Of a stretch of 40,892 nt of DNA, positions 23,628 through 30,481 are shown in pieces. The notes beneath the pieces were generated by a model. It ran no database searches. It saw only the letters and a list, made by a program, of their open reading frames with translations, and had not been told where the DNA came from. The position numbers and the translations under genes were made by a program. The stretch is taken from IMG/VR virus record IMGVR_UViG_3300046499_000314, positions 1-40,892 of that record; one strand, 5' to 3'. Each line of letters starts with the position of its first letter. The stretch's first letter is position 1. Origin of the DNA: a virus.

Positions 23628-24551
23628 CTACTCGGGTGCTGCCATCGGCACCGGCTGCTGTGCTGCCTTCAGGTTGTAGCGAACGGGCAGCGCGCTTGCC
23701 TGCTCGAGGTACTGCTGCGAGTCCTTGTCGAACCAGAACCCGAGCTTCCCCTCGAACTCACCATGCCGCTGCTTCTCGACCGCGACCTGGCAGCCCGGGT
23801 CGTCCTCGTCCCTCTCGCCAGCCCGCTTGTTCCGCCAAACGATGAACACGTTGTCGACGAGGTCCGTGATCGAGCTGGCGCCGCGGATGTCGAACTTGCC
23901 CGGCGCCTTAATCTCGCTCTCACCTTTGCGCACGTGGTGCACCAGGTGAACGTGGACTTGATTCGCCTGCGCGAACGAGCACAGGTCGTTCACGAAGTCC
24001 TTCTGGCCGTTGTAGTCGTCCTCGCCGCGCACGCACTTCATGAGGCTGTCGATGACGAACTGCGTGATGCCAAAGGTCTTGTGGGCGTAGCGCAGAACCG
24101 CCATCAGCTTTCGCCAGTCGATCGCGCCCATGTGGTCGTAAATCCACAGTCGGTTATCCGTCCATCGGTGCATCTCGGCCAGGTACGGCATTGGCGGCTT
24201 GTCGCCCGCGTAGGCCTGCCGGCACATGCGCTGCATCTGGCGCGGTGCCGTCATCTCGAACGATGCCGACATTACGCGCTCACCCTGATGGCACAGGTCC
24301 AGCGACACCTGCGAGAGGAACATCGACTTGCCGTGGCCGTTGACGCCAGCCCACAGTGACACCTCACCCGGGCGAAACTGGACCCGTGTGCGCGCCTTCT
24401 CCCACAGCATGGTCGCGAACTTCGGCTTGTCGGCCGGCGGGTAGAACAGCGCTGCGGTCTGCTCGAGGAACGAAGACGCCGGCAGCACTCGATGCTGCTC
24501 GGGCTCCTCCATGTACGCGGAGAAATCGATGTCGTCAGGGATTAACTGCAT
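23628..24551 (-). CDS. replicative DnaB-like helicase
   Basis: 307 residues, GAGGAA upstream of the start. Walker A GVNGHGKS (residues 69-76) and Walker B-like QFVIDSL with Asp168 define the RecA-fold helicase domain; VHVHLVHHVRKGE (~199-210) matches the H-motif/sensor region of DnaB and T7 gp4-type helicases. The N-terminal primase-interacting domain of full DnaB is absent; only ~60 residues precede the ATPase. It would unwind the phage replication fork, with the DUF1376 protein two genes upstream as partner. Confidence 0.8.
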   Translation of the reverse strand: MQLIPDDIDFSAYMEEPEQHRVLPASSFLEQTAALFYPPADKPKFATMLWEKARTRVQFRPGEVSLWAGVNGHGKSMFLSQVSLDLCHQGERVMSASFEMTAPRQMQRMCRQAYAGDKPPMPYLAEMHRWTDNRLWIYDHMGAIDWRKLMAVLRYAHKTFGITQFVIDSLMKCVRGEDDYNGQKDFVNDLCSFAQANQVHVHLVHHVRKGESEIKAPGKFDIRGASSITDLVDNVFIVWRNKRAGERDEDDPGCQVAVEKQRHGEFEGKLGFWFDKDSQQYLEQASALPVRYNLKAAQQPVPMAAPE

Positions 24552-24984
24552 GGGGAATTCCTTGAGGTGTGCGGGTATAGGTGCGGCCCACGGTGAAGTC
24601 GTCGTTCTGGAAGTCGAGCCAGGGCAGTACGTCGAGCTCGTACTCCCACTCGCGAATCGGCTTGGCGATGTCCTCTTCGGTCGGGATGAGGTACACGTTC
24701 GCGCCCCAGCAGTCGGCGCAGTTCCACAGCATCAGGTGCTCGGGCCGCTGGCGCGCAATCGCCTTCACGGTGTCGTACCAGTTCGGCGCATCGCCCACGT
24801 ACACGCAGACTTCGAGGCCATGCACCCAGCGCCAGTCGTACTCGACGCCGGGAGCGGCACGCACCACGTGGTTCTGCGCGTGCACATGGCCGACCAGCGA
24901 GACCAGCACCAGCTCGTCGGGCTTGAAGCCGCGCATGCGTGCGCTCACGATGGGTTGGGCGTTCAAGGGGAGTGGTGTCGTCAT
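24535..24984 (-). CDS. conserved phage protein, unknown function
   Basis: 149 residues; ATG 24984 overlaps the upstream stop (ATGA). It contains LVSLVGHVHAQNHVVRAAPGVEYDWRWVHGLEVCVYVGDAPNWYDTVKAI and MLWNCADCWGANVYLIP, with a conserved-looking Cys/Trp cluster (WNCADCWG). It overlaps the helicase start by 17 bases. Function not known to me. Confidence 0.55.
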   Translation of the reverse strand: MTTPLPLNAQPIVSARMRGFKPDELVLVSLVGHVHAQNHVVRAAPGVEYDWRWVHGLEVCVYVGDAPNWYDTVKAIARQRPEHLMLWNCADCWGANVYLIPTEEDIAKPIREWEYELDVLPWLDFQNDDFTVGRTYTRTPQGIPHAVNP

Positions 24985-25865
24985 ACCCAGTCCTTCACCT
25001 TCGGCGCAGCATCGGCAGTCGCCTTGGCCAGTAGGTCTACAATGATCGGCTTGACGTAGTTGACCTTGATCGGCTGGTCCGGCTTGCGCTGCTTCGCGAT
25101 CTCGATGGCCTCGATGATCAAGGCGTCGGTAGCCTTCGGATTCGTCACCCAAGCGCAGTCGTGCATGGCGCCCTGGCCGATGTTGATGCCCTTACGGCGA
25201 AGCACCTGGCAGATTTGCCCGAGACGTTCAGCTGGATCGATGGCCGGCGCGGCTGCTTCGGTCGAGTCGCCTGCTGCTTCTGCTTTTTCTTCTCCCTCTC
25301 CCTTCTTCTCTCCCTCTCCCTTACTCACCGTGACAGCGTCACGGGCTTCCTGTGACACGTAGGGTGCCGCGAGAGCACGCAAGGTTTTCGTCGACACGTT
25401 CCATTCCGGCATGACGCCGTGACTTTTCAGCAGATCGAACAGTGCTCGGCGGTCCTCGCGTTCACGGGCTTTTCGCTCCGCCTCGGCGCTCTTCTTGCTG
25501 TTGAATTCCTCGCGACCAGGCAACGCGGCTAGCGCTTTCTCGGCCACCACCGGGTGATACCAGCGGTCGTCCGAACACAGGACCCAGCCACGCATGGCGC
25601 CAGCCTTGATGCGCTTCCACTTCTCGGGGTTGCCCGAGAAGGCCTTGAGTACCTTGTCCTTGTTCGGCAAGCTGGCGGCCGGGACCTGCGTCCAGCTTTT
25701 GCACCACAGCGCGACCGCGGCCTTGAATTCGTCGCCGGTCGCTTCCGCGAACATGTCGGAATCGAGCAGGCGGGCTACGTCTAGGGGCATGAACGGGAGT
25801 CCGCGCAGATCGCAGTCGGCAGGCGTCAGCGGTGCCGGCAGGGTGTTGGTGTCGGGGGCTTTCAT
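24981..25865 (-). CDS. DUF1376 replication protein
   Basis: 294 residues. The N-terminal ~120 residues (LRGLPFMPLDVARLLDSDMFAEATGDEFKAAVALWCKSWTQVPAASLPNKDKVLKAF...) is a DUF1376 domain, found in phage replication-initiation proteins. The middle has a low-complexity Lys/Glu/Gly linker (SKGEGEKKGEGEEK), and the end (residues ~220-290) is a helical domain (AERLGQICQVLRRKGINIGQG). It is the probable O-type initiator or helicase loader, upstream of the helicase gene. Confidence 0.7.
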   Translation of the reverse strand: MKAPDTNTLPAPLTPADCDLRGLPFMPLDVARLLDSDMFAEATGDEFKAAVALWCKSWTQVPAASLPNKDKVLKAFSGNPEKWKRIKAGAMRGWVLCSDDRWYHPVVAEKALAALPGREEFNSKKSAEAERKAREREDRRALFDLLKSHGVMPEWNVSTKTLRALAAPYVSQEARDAVTVSKGEGEKKGEGEEKAEAAGDSTEAAAPAIDPAERLGQICQVLRRKGINIGQGAMHDCAWVTNPKATDALIIEAIEIAKQRKPDQPIKVNYVKPIIVDLLAKATADAAPKVKDWV

Positions 25866-26446
25866 GCGACCGCCTTTGCCCGCTCGTCTTCGAGCGCCTG
25901 GTACGTTTCCCACATGCGCAGACTGGCCAGCCTGGCGATATCGACCGCTGCGGCGGCGCTGATCGGCTCGGCCTCGCGGCTGGGGATCGCGCGCCGGATG
26001 CACTCCACGCGTACGTTGGCACCGGCTGGGCGCGGGTAGCCGTCGCGATCGAGGAGCAGGATGCCGCTAGCCGGGCTGGGCATGCTCCCAGCCAGCTCGG
26101 GCTTCCAGATTTCCTTGGGCATGGCGTAGTAGTGCTTCCAGACCTTTGGCGGGTGTGCGCGCGGCTGCGGCGGGTCGAGGCGCTCCCAGCGGTGACCTGG
26201 CGCTTCGACGTGGTGCTGCCACCACTTGAATTTCTTGGCGTCGGCCTTAAGATCGGCGCGACTGATCTTCACCTCGACGTCGATGATGCGCAGGTTCTCG
26301 GTGACCACCAGCAGGTCGCACTCGTTGCCAGTCCAGTTGCAGTTCGGGATCGCCATCAGGTAGCGGCGCTTGAACGTCTGGTGCGCGATCGCGCGGGCGA
26401 TAAGGCGCTCGTTCCACGGCACGAATTGGTCGCGCGCAGCGTTCAT
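25862..26446 (-). CDS. PD-(D/E)XK nuclease-fold protein (MmcB-like)
   Basis: 194 residues. A nuclease-like core is visible: Glu13 in WNERLIARAIAHQTFKRRY, Asp44 in NECDLLVVTE, and EVK (Glu58-Val-Lys60) in IIDVEVKISRADLK. These spacings fit the PD-(D/E)XK fold, as in MmcB-like DNA repair proteins. The function in the phage is unknown; a role in processing replicated DNA or in host DNA breakdown is possible. Coupled to the DUF1376 gene. Confidence 0.6.
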   Translation of the reverse strand: MNAARDQFVPWNERLIARAIAHQTFKRRYLMAIPNCNWTGNECDLLVVTENLRIIDVEVKISRADLKADAKKFKWWQHHVEAPGHRWERLDPPQPRAHPPKVWKHYYAMPKEIWKPELAGSMPSPASGILLLDRDGYPRPAGANVRVECIRRAIPSREAEPISAAAAVDIARLASLRMWETYQALEDERAKAVA

Positions 26447-26727
26447 CCCAGCTTCCCCTGCAACCCCTGCAGCGCGCGCAGATGGTCGACCGCGACCCGC
26501 TGCCCATACGGCTTGAGGCTCAGCAGCAACGCGACACCTTGAGCCACATCAACACCGTGCGTACCGCTGAGCGCATCATTGACGCTGGGGGAGCGCGTCG
26601 GCAGCGAAATGGGTGCGCAAAACTCGACGCACAGGCAGTCGGTCGGGTGGTCCTGCGAGCTGAGCCACGTTGCAACGGATTGGTGACGCGCCTCGGCCTC
26701 TTTCAGCCAGCCAGGGCGGGCGTTCAT
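26443..26727 (-). CDS. small protein of unknown function
   Basis: 94 residues; GGGAG before ATG 26727, which overlaps the upstream stop. Helical ends flank a Cys/Pro-rich middle (CLCVEFCAPISLPTRSP). No recognisable family. Confidence 0.5.
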   Translation of the reverse strand: MNARPGWLKEAEARHQSVATWLSSQDHPTDCLCVEFCAPISLPTRSPSVNDALSGTHGVDVAQGVALLLSLKPYGQRVAVDHLRALQGLQGKLG

Positions 26728-26924
26728 GCCAGCTCCCGGGGCGGCTGGCTATGCGAGACACGGAGACGGGCAGGGAGCATCGTGCACTCGTCCCAGCCGG
26801 CCTGCCATTCAGCGATCGCGGCGGCGCCCGGGTTCATGTTGTGGTCGTTGCGGCTCTTGCCAGCTGCGCGTGCTGCTCGGCCGCGGGCGCGGATCGCGTC
26901 CTTCGAGATGATCGGTTCGTCCAT
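26724..26924 (-). CDS. small protein of unknown function
   Basis: 66 residues, basic at the N-terminal side (ISKDAIRARGRAARAAGKSRNDHNM), then AAAIAEWQAGWDECTMLPARL. The W-x-A-GW-D segment is common to small phage early proteins of unknown role. It directly follows the Cro-like gene. Confidence 0.5.
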   Translation of the reverse strand: MDEPIISKDAIRARGRAARAAGKSRNDHNMNPGAAAIAEWQAGWDECTMLPARLRVSHSQPPRELA

Positions 26925-26972
26925 CAGGTTCCCTCGGTGGTTGCGGGCGCTCTACGGCGCCGCGGTTGAACG

Positions 26973-27203
26973 CTAGTTGGGTTGCTCGGTCGAACAGCCC
27001 GCTGGTGGCGGCTCGGTGCTGACCTTGTGTTTCTTAGCCAGCTTTTGCAGGTTGGAAACCAGCGTGAACGAGGGCCGCTTAGTTCCGCACCGACCGGCCT
27101 CCATCTGGCATACCGTGGGCTGCGAGCATCCGATTTCCTGACCAATTACCTTCTGGCTCAGGCCTTTTTGTCGCAGCTGGGAAATGGTGTATTGGATGTT
27201 CAT
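26973..27203 (-). CDS. Cro-like regulator
   Basis: 76 residues with a Cro/CI-type helix-turn-helix (SQLRQKGLSQKVIGQEIGCSQPTVCQMEAG) and a short tail with few features. It is the first gene of the early left operon, read away from the repressor gene. The start ATG 27203 lies at the expected transcription start of the promoter at 27210-27239 and has no ribosome binding site, so the message may be leaderless. A TTG two codons upstream is possible. It would repress the repressor promoter during lytic growth. Confidence 0.7.
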   Translation of the reverse strand: MNIQYTISQLRQKGLSQKVIGQEIGCSQPTVCQMEAGRCGTKRPSFTLVSNLQKLAKKHKVSTEPPPAGCSTEQPN

Positions 27204-27209
27204 AGGCAA

Positions 27210-27239
27210 ATTATAGGCATACCTATTTTATAAAGTCAA
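27210..27239 (-). promoter_or_regulatory. early left promoter
   Basis: Minus strand: TTGACT (27234-27239), 18-base spacer, perfect TATAAT (27210-27215). The two operators at 27213-27226 and 27239-27252 cover the -10 and touch the -35. Confidence 0.75.
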
Positions 27240-27252
27240 TTGGTATCCCTAT
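27213..27252. promoter_or_regulatory. twin repressor operators, left
   Basis: ATAGG-CATA-CCTAT at 27213-27226 is a perfect five-base inverted repeat. ATTGG-TATC-CCTAT at 27239-27252 differs by one base. Centres are 26 bp apart. The same 14-base element recurs twice at 29006-29044, so these are likely sites of one repressor, CI- or Cro-like. Confidence 0.7.
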
Positions 27253-27276
27253 GTGTTAGAAAGCGACAATATCGGG

Positions 27277-27675
27277 ATGACTATAGGAAGCAGAGTACGA
27301 GAGGCCAGAAAGGCCCGAGGGATGAGCCAGAAGGCGCTGGCCGACAAAATCGGCATCAAGCAGCCGTCGCTATCGCAGCTTGAAAGCGGGGAGTCGCACA
27401 GGACGACCTACATTTCGCGGATAGCTACAGAGCTGGGTGTGAATGCTCTGTGGCTGGAAACCGGGCGAGGGCCGCGCGATGCGGCAGGGGCAGGGCAGAG
27501 CACGCCATCCTCAGGCTCGCTGAACCTGAAAGCCGAAACGGCTACCGAATTGCAGATGCTGCTGGTCTACCGCTCAGCGAACGAGCGTGAGCGGGAGGCG
27601 GTTGACGACCTCATTGATGAGCTGCGTTTGAAGATCGAGGCCCGAGCGAGGGACCAAGTGAAGCTGACGGGGTAG
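27277..27675 (+). CDS. CI-like repressor without peptidase domain
   Basis: 132 residues. The N-terminal helix-turn-helix (TIGSRVREARKARGMSQKALADKIGIKQPSLSQLESG) is of the XRE/CI type; the C-terminus is helical (NEREREAVDDLIDELRLKIEARARDQVK), likely for dimerisation. There is no S24/LexA-like protease domain, so RecA-driven self-cleavage is not expected. A weak -10 (GACAAT, 27265-27270) would put the start at the ATG, with no ribosome binding site. It is divergent from the Cro-like gene over the twin operators. Confidence 0.65.
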   Translation: MTIGSRVREARKARGMSQKALADKIGIKQPSLSQLESGESHRTTYISRIATELGVNALWLETGRGPRDAAGAGQSTPSSGSLNLKAETATELQMLLVYRSANEREREAVDDLIDELRLKIEARARDQVKLTG

Positions 27676-27828
27676 TTGTACCGGGTGCTTTTCCGCTTGC
27701 TTGCGTCCGGTACTCAGGATCAGGTCACGACCGAAATCATCAGTCGCGAGATAGTACAAACAGAGCGCCTTGAGTTGCTCCCGAATCGCGCTTTGGTCGT
27801 CCCTCGATTGCAACACGGTCATCTTCAT
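27574..27828 (-). CDS. small protein antisense to the repressor 3' end
   Basis: 84 residues (MKMTVLQSRDDQSAIREQLKALCLYYL...), start overlapping the previous stop as ATGA. About 102 of its bases run antisense through the end of the repressor gene. Composition is protein-like and helical in the first 45 residues; the rest could be fortuitous. It may be a regulator or its transcript an antisense control of the repressor. Function unknown. Confidence 0.35.
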   Translation of the reverse strand: MKMTVLQSRDDQSAIREQLKALCLYYLATDDFGRDLILSTGRKQAEKHPVQLPRQLHLVPRSGLDLQTQLINEVVNRLPLTLVR

Positions 27829-27929
27829 AAGCTGGCCCAATCACTAACAGTCCCTCGTCTGACAACGCTTACTATCTTTTCCTCAGGGAACCAATATATG
27901 CCTGTCGGGTTCTGGTAGTCCAGCGTCAT
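27825..27929 (-). CDS. 34-residue protein, coupled to the antisense gene
   Basis: Sequence MTLDYQNPTGIYWFPEEKIV and a basic end (RRGTVSDWASL). Its stop overlaps the next start (ATGA), which supports both genes being real. No ribosome binding site is obvious, and an upstream TTG could add ~15 residues. Function unknown. Confidence 0.3.
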   Translation of the reverse strand: MTLDYQNPTGIYWFPEEKIVSVVRRGTVSDWASL

Positions 27930-27982
27930 TACCGGGATTCGAGTCGGAGATTGCAACCAAATATTTCCGTTCAATATCTTTC

Positions 27983-28080
27983 TATAATCGTGGCAACGAT
28001 TCTCATAGGGAGGTAAGGCTTTGGAATGGCGGTCACTTAACAAAGAAGTGTTGTTTTTTGGAGCCACCAACCTTGGTGGC
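27983..28080 (+). promoter_or_regulatory. -10 box and leader hairpin ahead of the Arc-like gene
   Basis: TATAAT at 27983-27988 (poor -35) precedes a GGGAGG-containing leader. GCCACC / GGTGGC with a six-base loop (28063-28080) ends two bases before the ATG at 28083 and could mask translation. Confidence 0.35.
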
Positions 28081-28082
28081 AC

Positions 28083-28346
28083 ATGGGCTTCGGCAATTTC
28101 TTGATGCGCAACAATCGCGCGATGGAAAAGAAGCCCAAATCTAGACACTTGAAGACCACTGTAAGGCTCCCGGCACCACTCCAAGAGGCGCTGAGAGAGG
28201 CGGCGATAGTGAACGACCACTCGATGAATGACGAGATCATCCAGCGGTTGCAGTTTTACCCGATAGCGACCCGCCTGGACGAGATAGAGCAGCAAAACGC
28301 CGAGCTGCGGCGCATGGTGCAACAGCTCATAGATCGATCGAACTAG
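28083..28346 (+). CDS. Arc-like ribbon-helix-helix regulator
   Basis: Up to 87 residues; internal starts at 28104 and 28122 (MEKKPKSRHL) are possible. The core SRHLKTTVRLPAPLQEALREAAIVNDHSMNDEIIQRLQ is a clear Arc/MetJ-type ribbon-helix-helix with strand TTVRLP and two helices; the end (TRLDEIEQQNAELRRMVQQLIDRS) is coiled coil. It probably binds DNA as a dimer or tetramer and regulates in the immunity region. The next gene starts ten bases later. Confidence 0.75.
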   Translation: MGFGNFLMRNNRAMEKKPKSRHLKTTVRLPAPLQEALREAAIVNDHSMNDEIIQRLQFYPIATRLDEIEQQNAELRRMVQQLIDRSN

Positions 28347-28355
28347 GAGGGCGGT

Positions 28356-28931
28356 ATGCTTAAGGCTTCGTGCTTGGCGGTGTTGATTCTTTCCGTTGCG
28401 CTTGCGGGCTGCGCGACCAATCGTGCTGCGAAAAACCTGCAGCGGTACGTGGCAACCCAAAAGCCGCGGGCTCAGGCTGGCGCCGTGAAGTGGTCGGAGT
28501 ACTACCGCGGGCTGTACAACCAGGGGAGCGCTGCCGGCCTGCCCGGCGATACCCTCGGGCGCATGAACGAAGCCATCCGCGATGCCGAGCAGTACGAGGC
28601 CGGCACCATCAGCGAGAGCGAATTCAACTACCGGCAGCGGGCGCTCAACGCTGCCGACAAGTCCGCCCAGCAGCAGCGCGCCCAGCAGGCACGCCAGAAC
28701 AGCATGGCGCAGATGGTAGCCGGCGCCCAGCTCATGCAGGCAAGCGGGCCCTACACGCTCCCGCAGCCGCAGCCAATCCCGCAGCCACAGCAAGTCGCGA
28801 CCCCTCCAGCCGTCATTATGGGCTTCCTGCAAGGTCAGTCCGTCAGTGGAGCTCTGCGCTACTGCCGCTACAGCAACGGCGTCGTCTCGACCGTCAGCGT
28901 GGCCGCGTTCTGCCCGATGAGCACGCAGTAA
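28356..28931 (+). CDS. lipoprotein, probable lysogenic conversion gene
   Basis: 191 residues, GGAGG upstream. The N-terminus has a lipoprotein signal (LKASCLAVLILSVALAGC, lipobox LAGC), so it is anchored via lipid in the envelope. The body is Ala/Gln/Arg-rich with a Pro/Gln stretch (LPQPQPIPQPQQ). It is expressed with the Arc-like gene from the immunity region and has its own terminator (28954-28976), as expected for a gene active in the lysogen. Superinfection exclusion by blocking a receptor is a fair guess, not shown. Confidence 0.65.
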   Translation: MLKASCLAVLILSVALAGCATNRAAKNLQRYVATQKPRAQAGAVKWSEYYRGLYNQGSAAGLPGDTLGRMNEAIRDAEQYEAGTISESEFNYRQRALNAADKSAQQQRAQQARQNSMAQMVAGAQLMQASGPYTLPQPQPIPQPQQVATPPAVIMGFLQGQSVSGALRYCRYSNGVVSTVSVAAFCPMSTQ

Positions 28932-28953
28932 TCCACTCCCAGCCCCGCCGCCA

Positions 28954-28976
28954 GCCCGCCTAGCGCGGGCTTTTTT
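28954..28976 (+). terminator. terminator after the lipoprotein gene
   Basis: GCCCGC / GCGGGC with a five-base loop is followed by six T residues. It closes the Arc-lipoprotein unit and insulates it from the early right promoter. Confidence 0.85.
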
Positions 28977-29005
28977 ACAACCGTTGCTTTTTGCTCGACA
29001 AAAAT

Positions 29006-29047
29006 ATAGGAATACCTATTGACACAATAAATAGGAACGCCTATAGT
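29006..29047 (+). promoter_or_regulatory. early right promoter with twin operators
   Basis: TTGACA (29019-29024), 17-base spacer, TATAGT (29042-29047). Operators ATAGG-AATA-CCTAT (29006-29019) and ATAGG-AACG-CCTAT (29031-29044), centres 25 bp apart, cover the -35 edge and the -10. The same layout as at 27213-27252, so the same repressor should control both. Confidence 0.8.
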
Positions 29048-29090
29048 TTGCTCCAACGAACCGAGCCCGACCGCCCTCTTGGAGACCCGA

Positions 29091-29273
29091 ATGACCACAA
29101 CCCGCTTCCTGCTCAGCCCCGACGCCACGTTCCCGGCGTACGTCGCACCGGCTGACGTTGCGAACTACCCCGGCTGGATCGACTGCACCGAGATGGCGCC
29201 GGAAGAGTTCCAGGCGCTCGTGGCCGAGAAGCTGGCCGTGCGTCCGTACATCGTCGGGATGGCGCTGGCATGA
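29091..29273 (+). CDS. small protein of unknown function, first gene of early right operon
   Basis: 60 residues, TTGGAG before ATG 29091. Sequence MTTTRFLLSPDATFPAYVAP...WIDCTEMAPEEFQALVAEKLAVRP. Small genes of this sort start many early operons. Overlaps the next start (ATGA). Function unknown. Confidence 0.55.
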   Translation: MTTTRFLLSPDATFPAYVAPADVANYPGWIDCTEMAPEEFQALVAEKLAVRPYIVGMALA

Positions 29274-29635
29274 AACGCGACCTCTCCACCGAAGAAGCCC
29301 GCGACCAGAAGATCGCCCAGCTCACCAACGCGCACCTGTCGCGCCGCCTGGGCGACTTGATCCGCGGCGACCAGAACGCGATCCGCACCGTGGACGAGGC
29401 GCTGTCGCACGAGCTCTGCAAGCCCGAGGTGATGGAGCAGCTGATCATGCTGGCCGTTACCGATCAGCGGCACGCCGGCGCCAAGCTCTGCTCCCTGATC
29501 GAGCAGGTCGTTCGCGCGGACGCCGAGTACGACGCGATCAAGGAAGTCGAGCAGATGGAGCGCGACTGCGCCGCCAGCGTGGCTGAGGCGTGCGCGGAGC
29601 AGAACGCGTTCGTGCGGCTGGTAATGAACCAATAA
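29270..29635 (+). CDS. helical protein of unknown function
   Basis: 121 residues, strongly helical and acidic (EEARDQKIAQLTNAHLSRRLGDLIRG...YDAIKEVEQMERDCAASVAEACAEQN). No family recognised. Located in the early right operon ahead of the recombination genes. Confidence 0.55.
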   Translation: MKRDLSTEEARDQKIAQLTNAHLSRRLGDLIRGDQNAIRTVDEALSHELCKPEVMEQLIMLAVTDQRHAGAKLCSLIEQVVRADAEYDAIKEVEQMERDCAASVAEACAEQNAFVRLVMNQ

Positions 29636-29650
29636 CCACAACAGGAGAAC

Positions 29651-30010
29651 ATGATGAAAGTCACGACAGCGATGCACGCATACATCCAGCCGCACAACTC
29701 GATTAATCCGCAAGACCTCCCCACTGAAAAGGGCGTGCGCTCGCTGTTCTTCACGGGCAACAGCAGCGGCAGCAGCGACAAGTTCTGGAACGAGCAGGGC
29801 TACACGTACGTCGGCCAGGCCACCGTGACCGTCGAAGTGCCGGACATGCACGTGCTGGTCGACAACAAGGTCGAGGCGCTGCGCCAGCAAGAGGTGGCAA
29901 TCCGCGCCGAGGCTGTCGCGAAGTGCACGGCGATTCAGGCGCAGATCCAGAACCTGCTGGCCATCGAGTACACGCCGGTGCCGGCCGAGCAACCGGGCGG
30001 GGAAGGCTGA
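29651..30010 (+). CDS. conserved phage protein of unknown function
   Basis: 119 residues, AGGAG upstream; start at 29651 or 29654. N-terminal beta-like part (HAYIQPHNSINPQDLPTEKGVRSLFFTGN...FWNEQGYTYVGQATVTVEVP), C-terminal helix (DNKVEALRQQEVAIRAEAVAKCTAIQAQIQNLLAI). Function unknown. Confidence 0.5.
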   Translation: MMKVTTAMHAYIQPHNSINPQDLPTEKGVRSLFFTGNSSGSSDKFWNEQGYTYVGQATVTVEVPDMHVLVDNKVEALRQQEVAIRAEAVAKCTAIQAQIQNLLAIEYTPVPAEQPGGEG

Positions 30011-30012
30011 CC

Positions 30013-30288
30013 ATGCTGACGATCCTCTACCAGGGCAAGCCGAGCGACGGCGACCACTGGCTTGTGCTGCCCGACGGCTTCGTGCCGACATACAAAACCC
30101 TCGGCTACGCCACGCGCGAGCTGGTGCTGCGCGATGACGCCGAGGCGGCGAAGAACGAGCACTTCAATGCGGCGCTCGAGCAGGCAGCGGCAGTGATCCG
30201 CGCGGAGCTGGGCGTGGTCGAGGGCGCAGCGCTGGTGACCAAGGTGCTGGCCAAGAAGCTGCCGGTGAAGGTCGAGGTGTCGGCATGA
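30013..30288 (+). CDS. small protein of unknown function
   Basis: 91 residues with a short beta start (MLTILYQGKPSDGDHWLVLPDGF) and helical remainder ending in KKLPVKVEVSA. Starts three bases after the previous gene's stop and overlaps the next start. Confidence 0.5.
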   Translation: MLTILYQGKPSDGDHWLVLPDGFVPTYKTLGYATRELVLRDDAEAAKNEHFNAALEQAAAVIRAELGVVEGAALVTKVLAKKLPVKVEVSA

Positions 30289-30461
30289 AGCGCCTCATCA
30301 AGTCCGCGCTGCTGTGGCTGAACGCCTGGCGCTTCAAGTGCAGCGAGGATGACGCGGCGCACTTCCAGTCGCAGCGCCTGAACCTGAGCGCGCACGAGAG
30401 CCGCGAGCGGATCAAGCAGCGCAAGCTCCGCATTCAGCGCGACCGGTTCAATCAGTGGTGA
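30285..30461 (+). CDS. 58-residue basic protein
   Basis: ATG 30285 overlaps the previous stop (ATGA). A 58-codon frame encodes a basic, Trp/Arg-rich helical protein (KRLIKSALLWLNAWRFKCSE... ESRERIKQRKLRIQRDRF). Such a protein could bind nucleic acid. Function unknown. Confidence 0.45.
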   Translation: MKRLIKSALLWLNAWRFKCSEDDAAHFQSQRLNLSAHESRERIKQRKLRIQRDRFNQW

Positions 30462-30481
30462 ATTCAAACAAGGGAGAGAGC

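Noticed and set aside
27930-28832. Long minus-strand open frame opposite the Arc-like and lipoprotein genes
   Set aside because: Its composition mirrors the real genes on the other strand. Only the last 34 codons, which couple to the next frame, were kept.
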